Assembly: GCA_964440095.1 (NCBI GenBank)
Contig: CAYTPZ010000022.1
Span: 1-31,283, forward strand
From: JACNKJ01 sp964440095
Lineage (GTDB): Bacteria; Krumholzibacteriota; Krumholzibacteriia; JACNKJ01
Length of the DNA: 31,283 nucleotides
Direction of reading: 5' to 3'
Part shown: positions 24,219 through 31,283 of the stretch, piece after piece
Layout: each line of letters begins with the position of its first letter
How positions within the stretch are numbered: position 1 is the stretch's first letter
The notes under the pieces: generated by a model
What the model was told of the DNA's origin: nothing
The model's database searches: none
What the model saw: the letters and a program-made list of their open reading frames with translations, nothing else
Program-made: the position numbers and the translations under genes

Positions 24219-25589
24219 TCAAGGCAAATGTTTTTTGAGTTGCTCGGCTACCGCATCCAGCTTGGTTTTCAGCCAATTTGCGTCATCGGATTCACCGATG
24301 AGCCGGATGATGGCCTCGGTATTGGAAGGCCGAACGTGAATCCAACCTTCGGCCTGGTCAGCTCTAATTCCGTCGCTGAGGTCCAGTTCCCCCTCCAGCG
24401 AGCCGGTGAGGATCCTCTCGAGCTCAGACTTGGGCACAGGGTTGCCGGTATCCATGCGGCGCTTCTCCATGTGATAGGACGGAATCCTGGCGGCCAGGTC
24501 CGAAAGCCTGCTTCCGGACTCCGCCATGGCCGAAAGGACCAGGGCGCTGCCCACCATGCCATCGCGCCCGGCGTGGAGCTCGGGCAAGATGATTCCGCCA
24601 TTTCCCTCGCCGCCGATGACCGCCTGCATCTCGCTCATAAGGCTCACCACATGAGCTTCACCCACGGGTGAGCGCTTACAAGATTGGCCGTGGCGGGCGG
24701 CCACATCCTCGATCATGCGGCTGGTGCTTAGATTCGCCGCCACCGGTCCCGCATTCTTGGACAGGTAATAGTCGGCGGCGATGGCCAGAGTGTATTCCTC
24801 GCTGAGCACGGTGCCGGATTCATCCACGAGGACCAGGCGATCCGCGTCGGGATCCACCGCCAATCCTAAATTTGCGCCGCTTTCACGCACCTTCGCGCCA
24901 AGTTCTTCCAGATTGGCTGGCTTGGGCTCGGGGTCATGGGGAAAGACTCCGTTTCCATCACAGTGCAAGGGAATGACCTTCACGCCCAACTTTTCCAGCA
25001 ACTGAGGCAAAACCTTGGAGCCCGCCGCATTGACCGCATCTACCACAACGGTGTAGCCGGCCTTGGCGATCTTTTCGGTCTGGCAGCTGGGCAGAGCGCA
25101 GATGGAATCGATGTGATGCTTGTCCGCGTCTTTCCAACGCTTGTAGCCGCCCAAACTCTCATGATCCTGCCAGGGGAAAACTCCGGCTTCCTCGATTTCG
25201 AGCACTTGGCGACCCAGCTCGGCAGAGAGGAAATTGCCCGAGGCATCCAGGAATTTCAGGGCATTCCAGGGAGCGGGGTTGTGGCTGGCAGTCAGAACAA
25301 TGCCTCCACGCGCCTCCTGAGCCTCTACGGCCATTGCTGTTCCCGGAGTACTGCAGAGGCCCAAATCAATCACTTCAAGGCCACAGGCGCCCAGTGTGCC
25401 CTTCACGAGATCCAAGAGCACTTTGCCGCTGGGACGACCATCCCGCCCGACCACCACTCGGAGGGCTTTGTCGCCGCCCGACTTACGACACCAGGCCGCG
25501 AAAGCAGCCGTATAGCGGATGACGTTTTCCGGATGCAGATCTTCGCCCACGATGCCGCGAATACCGGACACGCTGACCATGAGACCCAT
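24219..25589 (-). CDS. glmM: Phosphoglucosamine mutase (alpha-D-phosphohexomutase family)
   Basis: Interconverts glucosamine-6- and -1-phosphate; the family also includes phosphomannomutases and phosphoglucomutases. The 456-residue product has the phosphoserine loop TASHNP (S102), the metal loop DPDADR near 240, the sugar-binding GGEGNGG and the phosphate-binding RPSNTEAIIR near the C-terminus. GGEGNGG is more like archaeal and PMM/PGM types than bacterial GlmM (GEQSGH), so substrate choice rests on its place beside glmS. The ATG at 25589 is chosen because GGAGG lies seven bases upstream; the longer open frame runs into a tRNA gene. A hairpin with a U-run separates it from tRNA-Thr. Confidence 0.88.
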   Translation of the reverse strand: MGLMVSVSGIRGIVGEDLHPENVIRYTAAFAAWCRKSGGDKALRVVVGRDGRPSGKVLLDLVKGTLGACGLEVIDLGLCSTPGTAMAVEAQEARGGIVLTASHNPAPWNALKFLDASGNFLSAELGRQVLEIEEAGVFPWQDHESLGGYKRWKDADKHHIDSICALPSCQTEKIAKAGYTVVVDAVNAAGSKVLPQLLEKLGVKVIPLHCDGNGVFPHDPEPKPANLEELGAKVRESGANLGLAVDPDADRLVLVDESGTVLSEEYTLAIAADYYLSKNAGPVAANLSTSRMIEDVAARHGQSCKRSPVGEAHVVSLMSEMQAVIGGEGNGGIILPELHAGRDGMVGSALVLSAMAESGSRLSDLAARIPSYHMEKRRMDTGNPVPKSELERILTGSLEGELDLSDGIRADQAEGWIHVRPSNTEAIIRLIGESDDANWLKTKLDAVAEQLKKHLP

Positions 25590-25603
25590 CCCGTTTCCTC
25601 CTT

Positions 25604-25634
25604 GAATAGAAAAGCCGCTCTCCCGGAGAACGGC
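25604..25634 (-). terminator. Hairpin and U-run between tRNA-Thr and glmM
   Basis: On the minus strand the stem GCCGTTCTC/GAGAGCGGC (9 bp, one G-U) with a CGG loop is followed by TTTTCTATT. This looks like a tRNA terminator. It lies about 15 bases before the glmM ATG, leaving no room for a separate promoter after it. Confidence 0.75.
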
Positions 25635-25667
25635 GAATCCGGGTTCCGAATCGGAAAACCCGTTAGG

Positions 25668-25739
<72 letters not shown>

Positions 25740-25749
25740 CAAGGACCCA

Positions 25750-25780
25750 ATTATATAGAAGCCGAAGGCTGGAAAGTCAA
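25750..25780 (-). promoter_or_regulatory. Promoter of tRNA-Thr (and probably glmM-glmS)
   Basis: On the minus strand, TTGACT (25780-25775) is followed by TATATAAT (25757-25750). With TATATA as -10 the spacer is 17; with TATAAT it is 19. The tRNA begins about ten bases downstream. The same 277-base intergenic region (25740-26016) also precedes the plus-strand gene at 26017; there only a weak TAAAAT (25929-25934) with no good -35 is seen. I see no other feature in it. Confidence 0.7.
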
Positions 25781-26016
25781 GGTGCGTCAAGGCTTCCGAC
25801 ACAATGGAAGCATCTGGAGCCATCTAGCAATATGGGATTTTCTGCAGGCGCCCCCATTTGAGCAAAATTCAGTGAAAAATGGCCGATTATTCCGAAGCAT
25901 CTCTCTTTCTTCCCTCAAGTTCCTCGCCTAAAATGACGATACCTTCCGGGCGTAGGTGAGAGGCACCGCGCCCCGTCTTTCTGAGCATTCGTGCACTGCA
26001 CCAGGAGAAGTTTAAG

Positions 26017-26682
26017 ATGAAGAAGGCACTCATTCTGTTTGCGATTTTTGCGCTGGTCGCCGCTACCGCCATGGCGGACCGTGGCTTGACCCGCTCCGAC
26101 ACGCCCATGCAGGGCAACAGCCAGGGTCGTGACGCCGTGGAACTGGGCTATGACGACGATAGCTTCGAAGGTTATGGCAGCAGTCCCGACTGGACCGATG
26201 AGACCGTCATGGTCGTCGAAGTCCCCGCCGGTGGCCCCTATGCCCTGGAAACCATCCGTTTCTTCGGCTTCGGTCTCGATGATCGTCCCGTGGTCTTCCG
26301 TGATGTCGTGGATATGGTCACCGAGCCGGGCGCCGTGCTCGATGAAACCGTCATGTTCAACTTTGGCGTTGGCGCCTGGGACGAGGCTCTCTGGGTCGAT
26401 GTCGATGTCAGCAGCTTGGGTCTCATCTTTGATGAAGGCGATCTGATCTGCGCCGGCACCCGTTTCCTGGGTGATCTGGATGGCGATACCATCATGGATG
26501 ACGGTATTGGCCTGGACGAGAGCTGCTTCTACGACGGCACCTGCGGTGTCTATTGGGCCATGTGGTCGGGCGCCTGGGGACAGGATGCCGACTACGGTTA
26601 CAACGATGGCATCCGCTTCGTCCTCACCGGCGGAACCGCCACCCGCGAGATCTCCATCTCGGGAGTGAAACGCCTATACTAG
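26017..26682 (+). CDS. Small acidic secreted protein, unknown function
   Basis: A 221-residue product with a clear signal peptide (MKKALILFAIFALVAATAMA, cleavage after about residue 20). The mature part is rich in Asp, Gly and aromatic residues and has almost no lysine. DDSFEGYGSSPDW and later AYGYNDG-like patterns recall the beta-rich secreted or surface modules common in candidate phyla, but I recognise no family. There are three Cys (ICAGT, ESCFYDGTCG). No anchor or sorting signal is evident at the C-terminus (SGVKRLY). AGGAGA lies eight bases before the ATG, which settles the start, and a strong terminator follows. It is the only plus-strand gene and has its own transcription unit. Its composition resembles the giant protein at 27482-31283. 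Confidence 0.75.
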   Translation: MKKALILFAIFALVAATAMADRGLTRSDTPMQGNSQGRDAVELGYDDDSFEGYGSSPDWTDETVMVVEVPAGGPYALETIRFFGFGLDDRPVVFRDVVDMVTEPGAVLDETVMFNFGVGAWDEALWVDVDVSSLGLIFDEGDLICAGTRFLGDLDGDTIMDDGIGLDESCFYDGTCGVYWAMWSGAWGQDADYGYNDGIRFVLTGGTATREISISGVKRLY

Positions 26683-26717
26683 CATGCAGCTAGGCTTGCG
26701 TTGACGAATACAAGATC

Positions 26718-26746
26718 ACCCTCCCCGCATCTGGGGAGGGTTTTTT
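26718..26746 (+). terminator. Rho-independent terminator of the small secreted protein gene
   Basis: Perfect 9-bp stem ACCCTCCCC/GGGGAGGGT with loop GCATCT, followed by a T-run to 26746. It lies 36 bases after the stop codon. Confidence 0.92.
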
Positions 26747-26762
26747 ATGCATATTGCCGCCT

Positions 26763-26799
26763 GCAAGAACACCCTCCCCACTCCGGGAAGGGTGCTTGC
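26763..26799. other. Hairpin between convergent transcription units
   Basis: The inverted repeat GCAAG..CACCCTCCC/GGGAAGGGTG.CTTGC contains almost the same arm as the adjacent terminator. It lies after the Rrf2 gene on the minus strand but has no U-run in either direction. It may stop or stabilise the Rrf2 transcript end. Confidence 0.5.
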
Positions 26800-26821
26800 T
26801 GATCGTAGACGGGTCTAAAAG

Positions 26822-27271
26822 CTAACCGGTGAGCCCCAATTCCTTGAGCTTCTCCCGCTTGGCCGTGATCTGGCCCACCAGGTCCGTCAGGGTCTTCTCC
26901 TGGAACATCTTGAAGATCTCTTCCTTGATGGGCTTCCAATCTTCGTGGATGGGACAGATAACCTCATCGGAACAGGGATTGATGCCAAGAATGCAGGTGG
27001 TCTCCCACTGGCTGATCGCATCAAAGGCATTGACGATCTCATAGAGGTAGATCTGATCCGGCTTTTTCATGAGAGTGAATCCGCCCCGTGGGCCCCGGAA
27101 TGATTTGACCAGGCGGATCCTTGTCAGCACCTGCATGGTCTTGGCCAGAAAATGGAAGGGAATGCTTTCCGATTCGGCGATGTCCTTCAGCTGCGTCGGG
27201 CTATCCCCACCCTTTTCCGCCATATAGACCATCGCCCGGATCGCGTACTCACTCGCTCTGGATAGAATCAT
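26822..27271 (-). CDS. Rrf2 family transcriptional regulator with Fe-S type cysteines
   Basis: A 149-residue winged-helix regulator. The DNA-binding half (MILSRASEYAIRAMVYMAE, then FHFLAKTMQVLTRIRLVKSF and GPRGGFTL) matches Rrf2/IscR/NsrR. The sensing loop has three Cys plus a His: C-x6-C-x5-C-x2-H (CILGINPCSDEVICPIH), close to the IscR-type cluster ligands, so it probably binds an Fe-S cluster and senses NO, redox or iron-sulphur status. The ATG has GGAGAGG upstream. It is flanked by the small secreted gene (convergent) and by the terminator of the giant gene, so it is transcribed alone. The target genes are not evident; autoregulation is plausible from palindromes at 27293-27318. Confidence 0.9.
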   Translation of the reverse strand: MILSRASEYAIRAMVYMAEKGGDSPTQLKDIAESESIPFHFLAKTMQVLTRIRLVKSFRGPRGGFTLMKKPDQIYLYEIVNAFDAISQWETTCILGINPCSDEVICPIHEDWKPIKEEIFKMFQEKTLTDLVGQITAKREKLKELGLTG

Positions 27272-27292
27272 CGCCTCTCCTATTTATCAGTA

Positions 27293-27351
27293 TTGGATTT
27301 CCAAGTCCTGAATACAGGTAGAAAACTAGACCAAGATAGCGGGAATGTCAA
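27293..27351 (-). promoter_or_regulatory. Promoter and candidate operator of the Rrf2 gene
   Basis: On the minus strand, consensus TTGACA (27351-27346), 17 bases and TAGTTT (27328-27323). Downstream of the -10 lie two small palindromes, CCTGTATTCAGG (27318-27307) and TTGGAAATCCAA (27304-27293), between the start point and the ribosome site. Rrf2 proteins often repress their own gene from such sites. Confidence 0.5.
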
Positions 27352-27388
27352 CTAAGATCCCGGCGGGAATCACTTGAATTATGGGGGC

Positions 27389-27422
27389 AATAAAAAGAGG
27401 GCGAGTCTTTCGACCCGCCCTC
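27389..27422 (-). terminator. Rho-independent terminator of the giant secreted protein gene
   Basis: On the minus strand an 11-bp stem, GAGGGCGGGTC/GACTCGCCCTC (one G-U), closed by GAAA, is followed by TTTTTATTG. It lies about 60 bases after the stop. Two smaller hairpins (27433-27447 and 27456-27467) lie between the stop and this one. Confidence 0.95.
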
Positions 27423-27481
27423 TCCCCGAAGAGGATTCGAAGAATCCTTATACACTCCCGAAGGAGCGGTACTACTTATTG

Positions 27482-30400
27482 CTAGTTCAACGTTCCAGTC
27501 ACGTAGAAGTTCACGTGATACTGCACCGACTCGTTCCCGTGAATATCCCAGATGAAGACGCCAACACGGTAGCTGACTTCCTGAGGAGTCGGGAGGTTGA
27601 GCAGGGCAGTGAAACCGTCACCCGGAGTCGTATCGACACCGAAGACATTGTCTTCATCGACGTAAATCCACTCGCCAGCGGGTTCCTCGAAGACGAAGAC
27701 AACGCTGTCGATCTCCGAACAATGCCAGTCGACGACATCGACGCTGATGACAGCATTGCCGCCATTGTAGTCGAAGTCGATCGAAGCACCGTCGAGCGGA
27801 AGTTCGTCATTGCCCGGAGAAGTGACATCATAATCATCGCCGTACCAGAAGCCGCCGTCGAGGACGTAAGGCGCCAGCACGTCGCTGATCGTGAAGGTTT
27901 CCGTCGCCGTCGTCGTGTTCGGGCTGTTCGGATCGTAATCCGTAGCATCGACCACAACATCGAAGTCGTTACCATCGGCGAAGGGGTTGTAGCCCAGGTC
28001 ATCCCAGTCAGAGCAATCCTCGGTACCCGTCGGGAAGCTGTAGCAGAACTGCTCAGCTCCATTGGGGGACACGTAGGTGTAGTAGGGATCCCACGCGGGA
28101 TTCCACTGGCTAATGCTCTGGAAGGGGAAGGTGAAGATCGTATCGCCCGAGGCGGACACGACACTCACAAGACCTTCATCCCAGTAGAAACAATCGTCCA
28201 CGCTGAAGCAGAAGTCGAAGGTCGTCGTTTCCACCGGATCGCCCGGATCAGAATCCCACGTAATCACGGGGCCTTCATCATCGGCGCAGAGGTGGAGCAG
28301 CGAGGTATCGTAGTTCGACTCACCGCAGACATTGCCGCAGGCATCCCAGCTATCGTCCTCGGCGTGCATCGTCAGGGTGTAGTCACCCGGCGTGGCGCCC
28401 AGGACCGCGGGATTCACGTTGACCGTGGCACCCGTGTAGGAAGGATCGTCACAGAGGTCTCCGGGCCAGAACCAGGAGAAGTTGGTCACGTCGCTCGGAT
28501 CGTTGTCGGCCTCACCCTCGAAGGGGATCGGGCCGGCAGGATTGATGAGCGCCCAGACCTCGTGCTGGTCGATGAGCGGATACCAAGGCTTCAGATCCTT
28601 GTGGAACCAGTAGGTATCGTTCGGATCAACACCAGCGGTCATGAAGAACTCGGCGGAGTTGCCGGCGCAATCCATGATCTCAACACCAATCCAGATGCCC
28701 TTGGCTTCCTGGTTCCAGGGGTTCCAGAAGACGTTCCACTCGCCATCGGTGTAGTCGGAGTCCATGCCCAGGTATTCACGGTTCTCCCAGTCATCGTCGG
28801 AGAGCCAGAAGTCCACGCGGTCGATGCCGGGACCTTCGAAGCAACCGTCGGAGTTGTCGTCGAAGTCACCCAGGATGATTTCGACATCATCGTAGGGCTC
28901 CTCGGAGACGCAGGTCTCACCGTGTGCAGGCGTCCAGCCGGTCAGTTCGACCGTCGGAGCGGCCTGATCGATGAAGATCGAGCCGACTCCGGACCAGTCG
29001 AGCCAGGGACCACCGCTGTCACCGTCGCAGCAGCGACCCGCAGTGGAGTACCAGTCGTAGACCTGGACGGCGATGTCGTAGCAACCCACGCCGGCGTAGG
29101 TGTGCGACACGGCTCCGGCGTTGGCCCAGTAGACGAGCTGGGGATCCGTACCGTCATCCCAGTCGACCCAGATGTAGTCGAGCGGGTTGTCGTCGCAGAT
29201 GAAGTCGGTGAAGTCCACGACGGCCGTGAGGTCGTCGAAGGCCCAATCGCAATCATCCGCGCCGTCATGGACGACCGGTTCGTTCGACTCGCAGACCGTG
29301 ATCGAGAGATCGCCGGACTGGTTGCCGTCGCAGTCGTAGGCGCGAGCCTCAAGCTCGACCTCGCCGCCCCAGCCACAGATTTCTTCGTCGAGACCGTACA
29401 TCTCATCGAGGAAGTCGGAGAGCGCGAGGGCGGGGATGCTGAACTCGTAGGCCGGGCCCACGCGTCCGCAAAGCTCCTGATCGCCCACCGAGATGCCGGC
29501 ATCATCGCTGCCGACGTAGAAGTCGTTCGCGAAGAAGTCGACGCGGCTGATGCAGGGCATTTCACCACGATCGTGCTCGGGATAATCGCTGGCCCAGACT
29601 ACGAGATCCGTAACGCCATCAATCACCGAACAAGTCGGCTCCTGCCACTCGATGCAAGGCTCGGCGACGTCCTCGATGCAGACGTCGAAGAGAATCACAT
29701 CGGAGTAGATGCCGTCCTCGTCAACCGCACGCACGGCGGCGGGGTTGTCTGTGCCGGAAATATCGCACTGGTAACAACCGTAACCGTCACCGGACTCGAA
29801 GTAGTCGAGCCAGATGTTGTCTTCCGTGTCGCTCCAATCGAACTCGTGATCAAAGTCGAAGTTGGGCCCGGCCTCATCGCAGAAGTCATTCTGCCAGGTC
29901 GAGCACTCATGCCAGAGAGTCTGGTCCCACTGCGTCTTGAAGTCGACGCTCAGCGTCGCGTCGTCCGTGATCGTCAGGCAATCGTAGCGGACGTTGAAAC
30001 GCAGGTGGTTCAGATCCGTGTAGTCGCAGTCGACCTCGATGGCCGGAGGATCGCTGTGGAAGAGCCGGATGCTGTAGAAGTCGTCATCCGGATCCAGAGG
30101 AGTACTCTCTCCCATATAGTTACCGGAGCGGTCGCGAACGCGAGCGCGCATCCAGTAGTAGTCACGATCCTTGCCGTCCCAATTGTACGTGAACTCCCAA
30201 TCCGCCTCGTTCTCGCAGCAGTTGGGATTGTTCAGTTCTGCAACGAGTCCGAGCGAATCACCGATCGAGCCTTCGACGTCGCTCCAGAGAGTGACTTCGA
30301 CGGTCCAATCGTCGGCACCATCGGGACCCTGCAGGATCCCGCCGATGTCCGCGGCGCTCGTGGTGTAGTACATCACACCGTACTGGGCGTTCTTGTCGCC

Positions 30401-31283
30401 CTCGTTGCAGTAGTTCGCGTTGCTGGGCGTCACCTCGATGTCGAGGTTCGTCACAACAGGTTCGTCGTCATCACCGATGGAGACGCAGGTCATGTCCGTG
30501 TCGGTGTGGATGCCCTCGGCATCATAAACCGTCACGGTGACCTCGACCTCGTAAAGACCCGCGGTGCCCCAAGTGTGGGAGACGGTGGGTACGTAGGTCG
30601 TGGCGTCCTCGCCATCGTCAAAGACCCAGTCGTACTTGACGCTGTCGACCGCGGCCCCACCGCATTCGTTCACGAGGGTGACACTCAGGTCAACGCTCGC
30701 GTCCACGGCGGCCACGTAACAGTCGTCAAAATTGATGGTGGGCTCACTGTACTTGAAGACGACGACAGGAGGCGACGGAGCACTGAAGTTGCCGTTGTTA
30801 TCTTCTGCGATCGCGTAGACGTAGAAGAAACCGCAGCAGCCGAACCAGTCGCTCAGGGCATCCCAGTTGTAAGAGTTGTTCGTGCAAAGGCCCGTGCCAT
30901 AAATCGTGGCAAGTTCGCCTGTGCATGCACTTACACCGTCGCCGTCAAAACCGGAGCCGTAAAGGTCGGTCCAGTAGTCAGCATCGCCACCGTAACCTTC
31001 AGCAACATCGAAGGCCATGAAGTGGACCGCAGCAATCCCGTGATCATCGTAGGGATCTTCGCGATCGTACAGGGTCGTATCGATGCACCAGTCGAGGTTA
31101 TCGGCGGAGAGTACATCGTTGCGATCCCAGGGAACACAGACATCGAAGCCCTGCCCCTCGATCTCATCGATGCAGATATCGCCAACCCAGTCGGGGGCGC
31201 AGTGGTCTTCGGTCCAGGTCGGAACCCAAGCCGAAACGCTCCACTGTCCGTACTGGTCGCAGGCCCAGATGCGGACCCAGTGC
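27482..31283 (-). CDS. Giant Asp/Trp/Cys-rich secreted protein with Ig-like and PKD-like domains (5' part missing)
   Basis: The frame is open from the window edge to the stop at 27482, giving about 1267 C-terminal residues; the start and signal peptide lie beyond 31283. PKD-like units are seen near 30634-30511 (YDWVFDDGEDA..., VSHTWGTAGLYEVEVTV) and near 29180-29040 (WVDWDDGTDP, VSHTYAGVGCYDIAVQVYD). Ig-like modules end in recurring xDxxGNxS strands: AEDNNGNFS, VRDRSGNYM, AYDCDGNQS, IMDCAGNSA and IWDIHGNES. The visible part has only 8 Lys but about 46 Cys and very many Asp and Trp, with no CxxCH, so disulfides or calcium binding are likely (inference). There is no LPxTG, C-terminal helix or T9SS-type tail. 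A surface or extracellular adhesin, fibre or matrix role is plausible but unproven. Confidence 0.85.
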   Translation of the reverse strand, partial: HWVRIWACDQYGQWSVSAWVPTWTEDHCAPDWVGDICIDEIEGQGFDVCVPWDRNDVLSADNLDWCIDTTLYDREDPYDDHGIAAVHFMAFDVAEGYGGDADYWTDLYGSGFDGDGVSACTGELATIYGTGLCTNNSYNWDALSDWFGCCGFFYVYAIAEDNNGNFSAPSPPVVVFKYSEPTINFDDCYVAAVDASVDLSVTLVNECGGAAVDSVKYDWVFDDGEDATTYVPTVSHTWGTAGLYEVEVTVTVYDAEGIHTDTDMTCVSIGDDDEPVVTNLDIEVTPSNANYCNEGDKNAQYGVMYYTTSAADIGGILQGPDGADDWTVEVTLWSDVEGSIGDSLGLVAELNNPNCCENEADWEFTYNWDGKDRDYYWMRARVRDRSGNYMGESTPLDPDDDFYSIRLFHSDPPAIEVDCDYTDLNHLRFNVRYDCLTITDDATLSVDFKTQWDQTLWHECSTWQNDFCDEAGPNFDFDHEFDWSDTEDNIWLDYFESGDGYGCYQCDISGTDNPAAVRAVDEDGIYSDVILFDVCIEDVAEPCIEWQEPTCSVIDGVTDLVVWASDYPEHDRGEMPCISRVDFFANDFYVGSDDAGISVGDQELCGRVGPAYEFSIPALALSDFLDEMYGLDEEICGWGGEVELEARAYDCDGNQSGDLSITVCESNEPVVHDGADDCDWAFDDLTAVVDFTDFICDDNPLDYIWVDWDDGTDPQLVYWANAGAVSHTYAGVGCYDIAVQVYDWYSTAGRCCDGDSGGPWLDWSGVGSIFIDQAAPTVELTGWTPAHGETCVSEEPYDDVEIILGDFDDNSDGCFEGPGIDRVDFWLSDDDWENREYLGMDSDYTDGEWNVFWNPWNQEAKGIWIGVEIMDCAGNSAEFFMTAGVDPNDTYWFHKDLKPWYPLIDQHEVWALINPAGPIPFEGEADNDPSDVTNFSWFWPGDLCDDPSYTGATVNVNPAVLGATPGDYTLTMHAEDDSWDACGNVCGESNYDTSLLHLCADDEGPVITWDSDPGDPVETTTFDFCFSVDDCFYWDEGLVSVVSASGDTIFTFPFQSISQWNPAWDPYYTYVSPNGAEQFCYSFPTGTEDCSDWDDLGYNPFADGNDFDVVVDATDYDPNSPNTTTATETFTISDVLAPYVLDGGFWYGDDYDVTSPGNDELPLDGASIDFDYNGGNAVISVDVVDWHCSEIDSVVFVFEEPAGEWIYVDEDNVFGVDTTPGDGFTALLNLPTPQEVSYRVGVFIWDIHGNESVQYHVNFYVTGTLN

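Overview
The window is a gene-dense, GC-rich bacterial segment with nearly every gene on the minus strand. It most likely comes from a metagenome-assembled genome of an uncultured Gram-negative-type lineage: there is a 100-N scaffold gap, a menaquinol-type membrane module with a multihaem cytochrome, a selenocysteine tRNA and a giant secreted Ig-like protein. A member of, or relative of, the Fibrobacteres-Chlorobi-Bacteroidetes superphylum is a plausible guess from the style of LepB, the DUF5683-like protein and the Ig/PKD giant. No gene here fixes the taxonomy.

Layout, following minus-strand transcription from high to low coordinates. (1) 31283-27482: 3' part of a very large Asp/Trp/Cys-rich secreted protein built of Ig-like and PKD-like domains, closed by a strong terminator. 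(2) 27271-26822: an Rrf2 regulator with Fe-S type cysteines. (3) 26017-26682: the only plus-strand gene, a small acidic secreted protein with its own terminator. (4) 25739-17752: tRNA-Thr(CGU), glmM, glmS, ridA, tRNA-Sec, a DUF5683-like protein, lepA, lepB and hemW. (5) 17755-7939: a promoter followed by hrcA-grpE-dnaJ-yqeY-cvpA-mutS2-dnaG-rpoD and a terminator. This run joins the heat-shock operon to the classic primase/sigma operon, without rpsU. (6) 7919-4643: two candidate promoters, then a HybA/HmcB-like Fe-S protein, a HybB/NrfD-like quinol-binding membrane protein and a 13-haem cytochrome c. (7) 4632-1: tRNA with CAU anticodon, a C4 zinc-ribbon coiled-coil protein, RNase HI, the RNase P RNA, recJ and a bifunctional-type rel gene running off the window.

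The genes cover amino-sugar synthesis for the cell wall (glmM, glmS), protein export and translation quality (lepB, lepA), proteostasis (hrcA, grpE, dnaJ), replication and transcription (dnaG, rpoD, mutS2, rnhA, recJ), stringent response (rel), and anaerobic electron transfer from the quinone pool to periplasmic haem carriers. Neighbouring genes overlap by 1 or 4 bases (TAATG, ATGA, GTGA, TTGA) at many junctions, so translational coupling is the rule.

The most unusual items are: a family of 7-bp tandem repeats (consensus about CGCYRRC) in both interdomain linkers of MutS2 and again beside the RNase P RNA, with the scaffold gap inside one array; an HrcA about 80 residues shorter than normal with no CIRCE operator visible; a tRNA-Sec wedged between protein genes with 7- and 9-base spacers; a palindrome filling the spacer of a promoter of the electron-transfer operon; and the giant, nearly lysine-free, cysteine-rich secreted protein.
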